A stretch of 64,000 nucleotides of DNA from Ischnura elegans (GCF_921293095.1 NC_060247.1:110565111-110629110), one strand, 5' to 3'. Counted from the first letter of the stretch, positions 33,201 to 48,200 are shown. Numbers and translations are program-made. The notes: generated by a model from the letters alone, not told the origin.

Positions 33201-36200
33201 TGAATGGGGGCTAGTATGACGAATTTTATCGAAATATTATTTATCGTGATCGCGAATGATTTCACTTCAGAAATACCTCTATTTAAAATTTTAATGAATC
33301 GGGATACACAAATATCTCAGCTTTAATATCCCACGCAATGCGCAATAAATCTGGTGAGTAACGAATCACAGCCTTTGGTGTACAAGACATTGTGAATATC
33401 AAGATTTCGATACTTTTCACAGTTGAATAACTTAGTCACTCAAGGAATCGTGATTTTCGCAAGACAAATAATTGAATAAGAAATACCTTTATTTGCACTT
33501 ATCTTCCATATTGTATTATTCACTGCCTATTCACTCCTGCAGCTCACGGATAACATTGTACATTAAAAAGGACATTAACGGAAAGAAGAACGTAAACAAA
33601 AATAAAAAATTATCACCATCACAAAAAATGAAAAAAAAATAATAATTTTTACCTACCTATATTATGTAAGACTTGTTTAAAAGTCTTTCTTCTACAATCG
33701 TGTATCGCCAACAAGATACGAACTATAGTCAACTGCACGAATCATATTTCTAAATTGGCATTTAGTGCACTTGTTAACTTTGAAATTCATAACCACCACA
33801 CTTTCGATGTAATATACCAAAAACAACAACTAATTTCCTACCTTATACTTCTCCGCTTTTCATTTGAATGCGCTTTGATTTAAACAGACGTTTGTTCCTG
33901 CGAAAAGAAGACGCAAAGAAATAGACACGTCAAATAATACTTTCTTGATTTCCCTCCTTATATTTATCAGAGTTTCGTTTTAATTCCTTTATCTTCTTTC
34001 CCAATTTAGCTCCTCTTGTTTGCATAAACAAATATGTTGCTATGATTGTTCGTTTGTATGACTGCCGCGCCGCCATTGGAATTTGGTGGCCATTTTTTAA
34101 ACTAATCCCCATACTCAATTGTATATGAATAGAAAGATAAATAATTGTAAATTTAGTGTTTTCATAATTTTTCCTGCGGTTTCAGACAATTTTAGAGGGG
34201 TTCTTCATTAGACTTTTTGCCGTATCTCGTCTCGTTCACCCCAAACATTTGTATGAGTGAGTGAATGAATGAATGAATGAGTGGTCGTTAGGGGATTTTA
34301 TGATATATAGACTCGCTTTGCTAGCTGGGGGGGCTCTGCCCCCCCTAGGCTCCCCCGTAAAAGGCCTTCGGCCTTGTTTTGGTAGCTATGGAAGGTCTTA
34401 TACTATTTGTATGCCGCTTGCTACTTACGGATCTTTTACTTTTCAACTGGCTAGATAAGATATAAGTAATATTTCTACTTTCAAGTAAAACGAGCGTATA
34501 GTACGTGGGTTACAATATGAAAGTAAAATATTAATGAAGAGGAACGTTTTTCTGAGGGACTAAGAAAATAAAATGGATTTTTATGAGTTTGACTGAGTTT
34601 ATAACTTATTCAATTCAAATACAAAATAACGTCGAGAGCATGTTCCCCTGTAACACTCAATTTATACCTACTTAATATCATAACATAACGAATTTACGAA
34701 ATACAATGAACTACAGTAAACTACAATTTAATTGATAAGTGGAGATCCTTAGCATGAATTAGCCCTAATAAGACGTATTTAGAAATGACGATTTTATTAA
34801 AAGATTATTTGTCATGATCGCGAATGATACCACTCCAGGAAAACCTCTATAATTTTTTTATTGAGTCGGTATACACAAACATCTTACAGCTTTAATATCC
34901 AATATAATGCGAAATTAAATCATCTGGTGAGTATCAGATGACAACTTTTAATGAACAAGGCATTATAAATGTCATGATTTAGAATATATTTAAGCTAAAT
35001 AACTTAGTCACTCAATGAAACGTGCTTTTCGCAAGACAAATAATTGAATAAGAAATACCTATTATTGAACTTATCTTCCACATTCTATTATTCACTTCCT
35101 ATGATGCACCAGATCACGGATAAAATTGCACATAAAAAATTGTACACAAAAAAGAACGTAAAGAAGAATAAAACGCTAAAAATAATGTTTATCTACCTAT
35201 CTTTTAAGGAAAGGTTGTTTAGATATCTTTCTACTGCAATAGTGTATGGGCAACAAGAGGGGAACTACATTATGTGCACTTGTAAACTATGGAATTAATA
35301 ACAACCACATTTTCGATTCTATAATCGCACGTATTCTTCATATTCTATTATTCACTACCATTGATGCACCAGCTCACGGATAACATTGCACATTAAAAAG
35401 GTTAGTAACAGAAAAAGGACGTAAGGAAAAATAAAACGTTATCGCCATCACAAAGAATGAAAATAAAATCATTTTTACCTACCTATCTTTTAAGGAAGGT
35501 TTCTTTACCTTGCAGTTCTTCTCTTTTCCTTTGAATACGCTTTGATGTGATCAAATTTTTGTTCATACGGAAAGAAGCCATTAAAAGATTGACTTTTCAA
35601 AAAGCACTAAGTAAATATCCTACCTTTTCTTAATCATTCTTTCGTTTTAATTTCTTTATCTTCTATTCCAATTTAGCTCATCTTGTGAGCATAAACAAAT
35701 ATGTTGCTATGATTGTTTGCTTGTATGACTGCCGCGCCGCCATTGGAATTTGGTGGCCATTTTTTGAACTAATACCCATACTCACTTGTAATTGAATAGA
35801 CGGATAAATAATTGTAAATTTAGTGTTTTCATAATTTTTCCTGGGGTTTCAGACAATTTTAGAGGGGGTCTTCATTAGACTTTTTGCCGTATCTCGTCTC
35901 GTTCACCCCAAACATTTGTATAGGTGAGTGAATGAATGAATGAATGAGTGGTCGTTAAGGGGCTTCATGATATATAGATGACACAATCAAATAGCCCATG
36001 GTTGAAAAGTTTTCTGCGTTTGATGAGGTATAAACAATCCTTATTTAAGCCAAGTGCTACCTGCTACCAGGGTTCTCTGCTACCTGCCAGCAGCCTGCAC
36101 CATAGCGGCGCTTAAAGCCTCGCACCAAGGTGGCCTCACACTGCCACCGGAACCAGAATGACGTCCCACGGGCTTTTCCCAGCATTCATACTTAGCCGTC

Positions 36201-39200
36201 GCGTTTTCCTACGCTTGAAATTTTTCACTTTTCACTTAATCGCGAAAAATAGATATCGTCATTTAAAAATGTAAAAGCGTGAAATACGTACTCCAAGAGT
36301 AATAATCTTTCGATTTGGGCAATTAAAAAAATAGGAAATCAGCCTATTATGCTGAGAGCTAGCTGCTGGAGACTCTGAGGCGGCGCGCTAGGCTTAGATT
36401 GCCTGAACAATTGAAAATGGATATCTTTATGAGCTACCAGGAGAATATTAGAACCCCATTATATTTCTAGGTCCAACAGAAGCGATTAATTAAGAGAGAT
36501 ATTTTGCCGAACAGATAGATACGAGAATTTCTTTTTCCCTTGAGCCATAAATCACTTAAATGAATGCCAGTCGTTATTTCGTTGGAGCATTTCCTTTAAA
36601 TATGCAAATGGCTGGTGTCCTAACACCCACGGCCACACGCCTTTTAAGTGGATTGCGGGGTAGTATGTATATGTAGATGTATATTATTTCTTGCCCAAAG
36701 ATTAGTTGCCTCTCTTTTTTGAAATGCGTAATTTTTAATAAACCCTAATCCATTCAATACGTGAATCGAAACTTTATCGTAAGTATGCCAAACAAATATT
36801 AAATTTAATGCGTAACAAGTAACGAATAAATTTAGTAATAAGATTTTATTCATCCCCGCAATATGATACTGATGAAATCTTACAAGGTTTTCCACCAGGT
36901 TAGTTGCTTGTAGGCCGACATTTCGATGATAGAGAAAACTATCAATGCGTGGGCCAACAAGCAATTCACCCGTTGGAATACCCGAAAATATATCACTGGT
37001 ATAAATTTAGTAAATTATACTTTAGCATATAAATAAGACACGTTTGAAAAACTTTATGGAATTAGTATAGGTTACTAATATATATTTTAGAACATGTTTT
37101 AATAATTATTTAAACATTTTATTTTAAATAAATCATTTTGAATACTTGTAATATTTTTTTCTAAATTTTAGGATTTTTCATAGCGTTCGCAACTCTTGTT
37201 GCAGCAATTCCACCACTGAGTTTTGAGATTGCAGAAGGTTCCGCACGATGTGAGAACCGTACTAATGTAAGTATCAGTTATTTGTTAAGCATTCAATCTA
37301 ATGCCACGGAGCCTCGTTTATCAACTTTTTACCCCTTAACGAACAAGAACACTCACCAAAAGAAGTCAATGCGCATTTGCATCTCATATATGTTAGATAA
37401 CTATCGGTGGTGGAACTTTAAATTTGACTGTAATCAGAGTCCATATCAAATGCAAAATTAAAGATGTTTTCTCTACCCTTTCTTCAATTAAACCTCTGAA
37501 TTTCCTAATGAGCTTTTAAATAACTTTTAGTACTCCTTGTTTCTGCGTCTTAAAAACAATATCTTTCTTTCATTAACGAATTTTTAATCCTATATTTTCA
37601 ACTTTTCTTACTGCTTTTTCCTACTACTCACAAATCGTCCATAACTTCCCATTTCATGCATTCATTTTTTTAGGGATGGCACAATTACCATATTATATTA
37701 TCTTCTACTTGCTTTATCTCTCAATTCCAAAAAACATTAATGTTTTTTTTTCCTTTTTTGTAAAAAATGGCAGATATGGCGTAATATGAGCATTTGACGA
37801 TCCCAATGCAAATGCAATAACGCTAGAATTATCATCAATGTGATCAATTTGCATAAATATTTTTCTAAGAATTTAAATCATTCTGTAGGTGCTGATAAAT
37901 TCCATAAGTAAATGCGTGAGTAGACAGTTCTTGGATGCAGAATTGAATGAAACGGAGAGCCATTACGGCAACACCAAATGTCTTAGGTGCATGCACATTT
38001 GCAGGTGAGTAAAGGTATTAATTTAACGAGATAATGCAATCAAGAAATGCAGCTTAAATGCCATTTTTTCCAAAATTTCTTATATATTGTTTTTTTCCTC
38101 AAATATAAATTACGTAAATCGGAGCGTAATAATTAATGGAAAATGCGTGGATAAATACACCTCCCATACTTATGGGATACATACTCCTCTATATAGGTAC
38201 TTACTCCATTACTCATGTCCAAATATCCAATCCAATCCTATTAAGAATCGCTTCTTAAGCTACGATAAAAATTCTGAAATTCCATAGCTTCATGATATAA
38301 ATAGCTGCAACAAATACCTGAATAATTCCATTAATTTTTTATTCAAATATTTCCTAATATTTAACCCGATATATGTTCTCCTTCTGACTATGTTGACTCG
38401 CAGTCGTGGATGACCTCAGGAAGACACGTCGCGTTCTGGTCCACTTCACTCCTTGAAGATTCTCTAATGAGCTCATAAAATTACCCGACGATAGTAATTC
38501 AAAGTAGGTACATGATAAACGAAATTCCGTTTATCGTCCCCCTTTTCCTCGTTTCCCAAAAGCATCAAAACCCTATTTATTTTTCTTATTCCTTCTCTTC
38601 AATATGTTCTGACCCCTATTGAAATGATTTTTTGTACACGTATAAAATTGTTTCAGACTTTATTTTGTGGAAGTTCACTATATCTATAATGAGTAACACA
38701 AATGGTAATTTTACACACTTTTACAGTCCACAGTTTTTAATGGGTATTGTATTTGGAGGAGGCGACCGACATTTCAGGTTATTTGCGCCATGAGGGAAGG
38801 GTAGGTAAGGAAGGGTGGAAAGAAACTCGGCGTCGGGATTAGCCTGCTCTTAACGAAAGGCGCCAAGGGGACCACGGCTTTACGTCCCATCCGACGGACG
38901 GAGTGTTGCGCTTGAAATTTTCTCCACACAACATTCAAGCAGGGATCGAAAGCAGTTTCTGAAAATTCTCTGCCACCGCCGGGATTTGAACCCGAGCCCA
39001 CGGGGTGTGAAGCCAACACTCTTGCCACCACACCAACCCGATCTCCCACTTTTTAATTCAAAACTCAACAACCGACCATGGTTTCAACACATTGTGTCAT
39101 TTTCAAGGTGATACAAGCATCCGACACGTCGTGGTCGCGCCGAAGGCGCGATTCCTTGCTGTACCGGTGAGCCTAGACTCACCCTAACCAGCCAGTAGAC

Positions 39201-42200
39201 AATGATTTATTAACAATAGCGCACGTGTTCTGTGGTGGGAGTATTGTGTTGTTTGCGTGAAATGGAAACTTAAGACTAATTTTTTTGCAGCAGAGACATT
39301 TTGGCCTTAACATGACCATCACATTGATAACAGTTGCATTATTGGTCATAATATATTCTTTTTTTATTGGGTTATTTGATATTGTTATATTTTTTTACTT
39401 TATATTTTTTAAACCAATGTATATTTTTTATTGGTTATTCTTTTAACCCGTTTTTCTATTTATTTATTTTGTCGCGTCACGGGGCCGTTGTGCTCCGCCC
39501 GAAATGCAATGCATGCAGGGCCGGAACTAGCCTTACATTTACGACGAAAAATAATAAGAAAAGAGAAATGAGGGACTGGAAACCAAAATTTAAATAAAGT
39601 GAAAGGAAGAAATGACGGGGGTGGAAGAAAATAAGGAAGGGAATCCCGCCTTACCTTGGCTTCCGCCCGAACTCTGCACCCCATGCGTCCTTTCACCACT
39701 TGATTCTCGTCAGAGCTTCGACGAGATAAACGCGTCTTCGCCTTGACCTCAGGCGAACGAATGCTGTCGTCTTCGCCCGGACCCAAGCGAATGAATGAAT
39801 ACCGGTGCCGCAGGCCAGCACCGTTCTTCCGGTGCTGCTCAAGCCCTCTTTAGGCAAAAAAGTACGGCACAAAACAAAAAAACCAAGGCAGGTGGGAAAA
39901 AGAAGAAAAGAGGGAAATTCAAATGGAAGAAAAGAAGACATAAGGCTGTTCCGGCCCGAACATACCGCCCACCTGAATTTAGCAAAAATTCACCTCTTTA
40001 TAACGAAAACTGAAATAAGCTGCGTTCTTAGTCCTATCCTAAGAGTTGGGTTTGGGATACTATAGTTTCACTTCCAGAGGCCCATCTGGAAGACTTACTA
40101 CAGGACTCAGGTTAGGCCGTGGATAGGGAATTAGAAGGAATAAGAATGTTAAAAACGAAACTAACGCGCAACTAGCGAAAAAAAAAGAAAATCTTACATC
40201 CGATCTCACAAGTGCTCTACCAGATATAATCCAAAATTTTCTGACTATTAATGCCTCTACCATTCGAGGTCCCCCGTGCAGAGATGCAAAGTGATAATGT
40301 CGCACAATCAATCTAGAGAGATGACTCTCTTTAGGCAACAAAACAGGTTGTTTTTGTGATTGAGGCAATGCGGAATTAATGAGCCTGCCGCCCACCCTGA
40401 GGATCCCTTGATCATCAATAATAGGAGATAAACGAGCAAAAGTAGAATGAAGACACTTGTTTCTAGAGATAGAATGGAGGACATTCTTGAAATGACATTT
40501 CTGAACCAGTTTTATGATGAGGTTAAGAGATTCGGTCCATTCAGATTCCAAAATAAGAAGATTGGTTGGTCGCTGCACTCCCTTACAACCAGAGATAAAT
40601 CTACGCACAAATACAACTGTTCGTATTAATTTCAAGTAGCAGGAGTACGCCTTCATCCAATGACATGAACATCCCTTTTCATCTTGGATGGCCCCTGCCC
40701 ATTGCGCTTGAATCTTAACCTCCGGTAGATCATTTGCATATTTACTTTCCGAAGGTATAGATGGCCACTTTGATTCATCCTCCCTTAGAAATTCCGGACC
40801 TGACCAATATAAGTCACATAGCAGCAACTGATTTGGCATCATTCCCCTCGAAACACAATCCGCTGGATTGTTGGATGATTCAATATGTCTCCACGAAGAA
40901 CTGGGAATTGAAGCCGTAATGTTAGTGATTCTGTTAGCAACAAAGGTCTTTAATAAATGAGATGACATTCGCAACCACGCCAACACAATCTGAGAATCGG
41001 TCCAGGCATATATTTTGAGGATCTGAAGTCTTTTGTCCAAAAAAGATGACAAACGGGATAGAAGCTTAGGTAATAAATACGCTCCCATTAACTCAAGCCT
41101 TGGAATAGATAAAGTTTTCAAGTGAGCAACTTTACTTTTAGCCGCAACTAGATGAACATTAATTTCTGATTCTGCGATCGTTCTTATATACACCACCGCA
41201 CCGTAGCCGCGCTCCGATGCATCACAGAATCCGATCAGTTGCGCCTCTGAAGACCGTGGAAATATATATCGAGGAAACTTTATCTGCTGCAACAACTGAC
41301 TCTGCGAGACAAAATTATCCCATTGATTCTTAATGACTTCTGGAAGGGAATCATCCCAAGATAATTTTTCATTCCACAGGGATTGCATCAAAACTTTAGC
41401 CCATAAAGTTACGGGAGACAAAGCCCCAATCGGGTCAAAAATTCTGGCAATGTTCGAAAGCAGTTTTCTTTTTGAATTGACCACCGTATCAAAATTGACA
41501 TGGTAAGAAAAAGTATCGGATTTTGGTGACCAGTACATTCCCAAAACTTTTAAAAGGCAAACATCGCTCGAATCAAAATTTAAAATTGATACCCGTTTCT
41601 CCTCGGGAATATGACTTAACAATTCCGGAGCATTGCTTGCCCATTTTCCAAGAGAAAAGCCTCCTGATAAAAGCAAGGAAATTAATTGCTTTTGCAAATT
41701 TAGTGCCTCTGCAATCGAGCTCGCTCCCGTGACGATATCATCAACATATGTGTCATGAAGAAGCACCTTTGAGGCTAACGGGAAATTTTGTCCTTCATCA
41801 CTGGCGAGCTGATGTAGAGTTCTGATCGCTAGAAAAGGTGAAGAAACAACTCCGTAGGTCACCGTATTCAATTCATAATCCAATAATGAGGACGATGGAT
41901 CCTCTCGGAAGACAACGTGTTGATAGGTGCGATGGTCGGGATGTAACGATATTTGTCGATACATTTTCACAATGTCGGTAATAAACGCGACCTTATGCGT
42001 CCTAAATCCAATTAAAAGGTCAAAAATGTCCTTTTGAAGTTTGGGACCAGTTTCTAAGACGTCATTTAGTGAATTACCGAGTGATGTCTTCGCCGAGGCA
42101 TCGAAAACAACACGTATTTGACCGCACTGAGAAGCATCCTTAAACACGGCATGATGGGGCAGATAATACGATCCGGGACTCGTAGACCTGGACATATGTC

Positions 42201-45200
42201 CCAGCGACTCGTACTCGCTCATGAATTTATGGTATTCGCCTTTTAAACGCGAGTTCCTTGACAATCTGCGCTCCGTGTTCATCCAGCGCGTGATAGCATA
42301 TCCATGAGAATCTCCCAGAGTGGGAGGACATGCCTTAAATGGCAACATAACTTGATATCTACCGTCAGACATACGACGATGCGTATTTTGAAACCCTACT
42401 TCGCATTGCACGTCTTCAGGTCTCGGTAGAATTTCGACCTCCACTTCTTCCACTTCCCAAAACCTTTTCAGTTGATTAAGAAGAAGTGTCTCCCTCTTAC
42501 CAATAGCCAGCGAAATTACCTGAGAAGGATTCTGGGGGGAAATGGTTGGATAACTTCCCATTATAACCCAACCGAACACAGAATTCATAGCTATCACATT
42601 TGCGTAAGACAATGATTTCCGCCCACCAAGAAGAACCCTAGGAAATAAATCCATGCCCAATAACATTTCTACGGGGGCCGGTCTATCGAACTCGGGATCT
42701 GCGAGACGCAAATGTGCAAATTTTTTGAAAAGATAGAGTGGGATAGTAGTAGTTGGAAGTTCATTTAAGACCTCCGATACTACAACCGACCTCGTGGTCA
42801 ATACGGGGGATGACGTATGTCTTGGATATAAAGAGCATAAAACCTGACCGTTGGGTTGCTGCAGGGGAACATGCGCTAAGCCAAATAGCTCGCCCTCGTA
42901 AGCGGAGATGGGCAAAGATAATCGCCTTACCGCCGAGGACGAAATAATGGATAACTGCGAGCCCGGATCTATTAGAACTCTGATACGCCCATTTCTAGCC
43001 TGAATCAAGGCAACCGCTGTGCCTAGAATAGTCGAATGCTGCCGATCACTCCGAGTGCATGACGATATGATAGCAGGGGGTATGGATGAAGTGGTAGATG
43101 TTTTTGACAAGGAAATACCCTCTTGACTATCGTCACGCAATCCGGTGGAAACCTTTCCTGCGTCCTTCGCGCCGACTGAGTTCCCGTCTTCGGCAGAATT
43201 ATGTAAAGACGTGTGGTGATAGCGTTTACATCTTTGACAGCGCATACCTCTTGCTTGACACTTGGGAGCCCAATGACCCGGCTTTAGGCAATTGAGACAC
43301 AGCCCTTTTGACCGCACAAAGGTTGAACGTTGATTAAAACTCATTTCAATGTAACGTGGACATTTAAATAAAGGATGCAAAGAAGAACACAATGGGCAAT
43401 TATCCCGTTTCTCTGAATAATTAGACATCCTTGAAGAGGCTTCGTTGGCTGAAACTGGCAGAGAAAATTTAAATCTACCTCGAGAATTCGTGGAGGTAAA
43501 TTTAGAAACCGATCCACTTGATGTTTGCAGAATTTTAATTCTTTTCTTTACAAAATCAATTAGATTTGTTACAGAAGGGAACATGTTTCCACTCAGCGAT
43601 CCTTCAAACTGGGATAATATCTCAGAATTCAAAACTCGAGCGGCTAAGCGGAATAAAATAAATTCTCCCAAATCTGGAATATTCAGGGTCCCTAAAGCCG
43701 CATACATTTCTGCAAACGTTGTCACGAATTGTTGTAACTCTGCTTGATTATTAGAAATTTCTTGAAACGACAACATTTTGTCCAAAAATGAAAATCCAAG
43801 AATGCGAGGATTATCATAAAAATCGTTTAATTCTCTCCAGGCGGATGGATAATGAGCTTCGCCAAAAGGCACAGAGGCAATTATTGCCAATGCCTTACCT
43901 TGGAGAGAAGATTTAAGATAAGAAAATTTTTCAATGGCGGATATATCATTCGGGTAATGCACCACCGATTTAAATATATCGCGAAAAGCGGGCCATTCAG
44001 AAAACAACCCCGAAAACTTCGGAACATCAATGGCTGGGAGTTTACATTTTTGAGATTGCACAGGGGCTTCCCTGTCCACATCGCTCGTGGACGCCCTCAA
44101 TCCATCAGAAACAGACAAAATAAAATAATACTTCTCCTCGAACTCCTTTGCCAAAACAGAATCTATCTTATACACGTCCGCGCGATTGCAATTATTGCAG
44201 TGCTCAAAAATTGCCAAATTTTCATCTAAAAAACCACGATAAACCTCCTTTAGACTAGAACACCTGGCAGAAAATACGCCAAAATTAGGATGCTCCCTGA
44301 CTCGCCCCTGGTATTCACTCAACTGACGTGCCAAATCATACTCGACCGAAAGAGTGGCTTTGAACTGGTCCCGTTTGAATCGCAGAAGGGATAGACGCGA
44401 TTCGAAATTCTGTCTCGTGGTTATTTCACTTTCTGGCATGATTGCACTAAACGCACTAAATAAATTAAAATAAAATAAAGCCTAATGATTTCCAAATCTG
44501 TCCCGGGTTTCGGCACCAAAAAATGTCGCGTCACGGGGCCGTTGTGCTCCGCCCGAAATGCAATGCATGCAGGGCCGGAACTAGCCTTACATTTACGACG
44601 AAAAATAATAAGAAAAGAGAAATGAGGGACTGGAAACCAAAATTTAAATAAAGTGAAAGGAAGAAATGACGGGGGTGGAAGAAAATAAGGAAGGGAATCC
44701 CGCCTTACCTTGGCTTCCGCCCGAACTCTGCACCCCATGCGTCCTTTCACCACTTGATTCTCGTCAGAGCTTCGACGAGATAAACGCGTCTTCGCCTTGA
44801 CCTCAGGCGAACGAATGCTGTCGTCTTCGCCCGGACCCAAGCGAATGAATGAATACCGGTGCCGCAGGCCAGCACCGTTCTTCCGGTGCTGCTCAAGCCC
44901 TCTTTAGGCAAAAAAGTACGGCACAAAACAAAAAAACCAAGGCAGGCGGGAAAAAGAAGAAAAGATGGAAATTCAAATGGAAGAAAAGAAGACATAAGGC
45001 TGTTCCGGCCCGAACATATTTTTTTTCTTTAAAGAATTTATTATTATTATTATTTTATTTTTTTGATGACTTTGCTACAGCATAAGCAAAGGTATTATAT
45101 TTTTTTATTAAAAATATAACTAAACAAACAAATAACTTTGAATTTTGAACAGAAACCTATTATTAGAAGAAGGTTAAGACAAAGAAAAGAGGCATAGAAG

Positions 45201-48200
45201 AGTAATTTGTTGAGGCAGTGTATGTGTTGTTGGAATATGAGGATCATAATTCCAGATGTCTGTAATTAATGTGTTATTAGTGCCCTTCAGCCTGGACTTA
45301 AAATTTTTGACCAAAAGAGTGATGAAATCATTGATGGTTGGGAGTTTATGCAAAGCTAAAATATCTGACATTCCTAGTTGGAAGTTCCCAAAAGTTTACT
45401 AGTTTGAAGCAGTTGATGGATGGATTTATTTTGAAAGATTTCTAATTTATTGCGAATTGTCCAATTTTTGGCGAAAATTTCACATGCGTATAGTACTACC
45501 GGTCGGATGATGCTTTTGTATGAAAGAATTCTTGAGCTGTGGGAAAGTGGAGAATTAGGGGAGGAGAGGCCAGAGATGGCTTGTTGGACGACTATTGCTT
45601 TGCCGGTACAATATTTCAAGTGGGGAATGACCGTTAGCTTACTGTCGAGAATCACCCCAAGGAATTTGTGCGTGGTTGCTCTTGGCTTGGGTATAAATAC
45701 TGAGAGAGTGCTGCTAGTATTACCTTGAAAATGACACAATGTGTTGAAACCATGGTCGATTGTTGCGTGTTGAATTAAAAAGTGTGGAAAGTACCATTTG
45801 TGTTCCTCATTATGTTTTTTGTACAGGTGGATATTTGGGATCTTGCAATAACAATAAGATCTGAAATGACAACACAACAAAATAATTCCGTAGATGGATG
45901 GTAAAGATTGGCTAAGACGAATAATCTATCTTCCCAACTCATCCATTCGCTCGTAAGCAAGAAGACGATTATATTGCCGCCAAATTTCCTTGAGTCATCA
46001 AAACAAGGGAATTCCAGTAAAGATGGCCCAAGAACATGGTGGTTAAGCGTTATACCTGTTGCCGTTTCGCGCGCATTATATTCGGCACCATTAGGCAGCG
46101 GAAGGTATCTCGTTCAGTGAGGCTTTCCCATTTAACCCTTAGTGGGAGTGCTCTTTTTTAGTTGGCAATCGCATCACATACGTTAAATGTGTTTTTTATA
46201 TGATTTATTGGCTCAAATACATACTACTTCCTCGTGTTTCATCGCGAAAAGTGGATATCGATTACTAGTGGATAGCGTCGCGAGTGGCGATTTTGAAATC
46301 TGAATTTAATGCGTGCTCAGCACGGACTTAGAATAATCGTAGTGCCAACGTAGTACCATAGGTGCGTAGTGCGGTCTTGAAAGCTTCCACAGCACGAGTA
46401 ATAAAAAATGTGCAAAAAACGTTTTTTTTTCAAAAGCACTATCAAAAAGCAGTAAAAAGTAAAAATTAAACTTTCCATCAATGGGAAAATAAACGTGGGT
46501 GCTTATTAATTTTAGATATTAATATTGTGTGATAATCCTTTCACGCCTATCGGGATTTTCTACTTCTATTTCTTATAAACCTTATCAGCACTCACGATTA
46601 AATCTCCGAGTGACGAAAAGCTCATTTTTTACATTTTAGTACATTTTTTACTGTTTTCGGAAAATGTGTATTTTTATCTTTTTTTCAACTTGTTGTTATT
46701 ACTTGCGCAGCGAGAACCTTTGAATGAGGAGAAAATTTATTCACAAGAGTGTATTAGAACAAAGAAACACATGCAGACCATGCACGAGGCAGAGGAGTAA
46801 CGGAGAACCGACGAAAATCTCGGAACGAGTTAATGACCTCACAACTTCTTAGGGGTAGGGTTGGTCAGCGATTTCTAGGAGTATGCGACGGATCGAAAAT
46901 AAGACAATTTCGTGTATCTACATATTCCAAACTGTATCACAAGCGGCATTAATATAAAAATTTTGTCGATCTCATTCAGTAGTGGATCCAGGATAGGGAC
47001 AAGGAGGGGGCTAAGTGGGGGTTAAAATTACAGCAGTAGTGGTGGTCGGAAAAAATTACCATTCTATATAATGTAATTTGGATATCCAAGGGGGGCTATA
47101 GACCCCATAGTCCCCCTCATAGATCCGCCACTGATCTTATTGTATTACTATGGTGTCAGTATGTGTATACAAGAAGGTAGATTATAAATATTGTTCTTCG
47201 CAATTTGTATTAAAATTATCATTTCTTGGAGTATGAATGAAAACATGAGAACAAAATGAAATACAATGATAGAAAATATTTTTACATATATAAATGTTAG
47301 GAAAGTTTTTTACAATAATATAATTTTAAAAATATATATATTTATAAGAAGAGAATAGACAACAAATTTTGAAAAACCTTAGCTTTGCACATATTTATTG
47401 ATATTACGTTACTAAGCTAGCGCACTAAGCGATAATGTATGTATATGGCCGATCGAAGAGAACGGACAAAAATGGATAGTTAAAAAACACAGAAACACAT
47501 AAAAAAGGGACACTCACAAAAACTAGCAGACGTTTCAGCGGGTTGACCCGCTATCTTCGGTGCCGACGGTGAACTGCTGCAGGCAGGGGAAATTCCTCCA
47601 GTAGTCCTCCTTGGTGAAGTAGTGGGGGTGGAAGAAGGGGAAGAGGGGGGAAGGGATTGGGGGGATAGGGTTTGCTCTGTCGGTTAATGGGCAATATTTA
47701 GCCCGGGCGTTTCAAACACCTTTTCGACCCAGATGTGGGCCATCTCCCTAGTTCTCACCTCGATGGTAGTTGCCCTCTCTGGCAGAACTTCGATGAAGGT
47801 CAGAGAAAAACATTTGTCGAAACAACTGTTGTGTGAGGCAGTGTGAATGAGGATGAGTTCGAGAAAGGGGGGAGTTTTGCAAGACTGTCTGTGTTTATTT
47901 ATTCTGATGGATATGCATGTGGTACATTCTCCTATGTAATAGGAGGGGCAAAAAGTACAAAACAATCTGTAAACAACGTTGAAGGAAGTACAAGACGGTG
48001 TGGAGGAGGATCTATTGATGACTGGAGAGGAGTGTGTGTCGGAGAAGGGGGCGGGTGGGTCTTAAAATGTTACCTAAGTTAGGTGCTCTTCTGTAGGCAA
48101 TGGAAGGGCAGGATGGAAGAAGAGCGGCTGTGGTTTTGTTGTTACTGATTATCTTTTAATATTTTTTAATTTTTTGAGTGCCCGGGAAGAATGTAGTGGT

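Larger units (their letters stand above)
32389..36345 (-). mobile_element. TIR transposon R1, copy 2, split by a nested insertion
   Basis: The two halves, 32389-32677 and 35979-36345, together are about 656 bp and match copies 1 and 3 in reverse orientation. The break falls in CTTAATAA|TGACACAAT, where the other copies read straight through. Everything between is the Helitron pair. Confidence 0.75.

Noticed and set aside
35731-35765. ATGACTGCCGCGCCGCCATTGG... ending TTTG/GTGG as a first exon for gene C
   Set aside because: It belongs to the Helitron unit (the same text occurs at about 34058), the donor would be poor, and 30288-30318 fits length and phase exactly.
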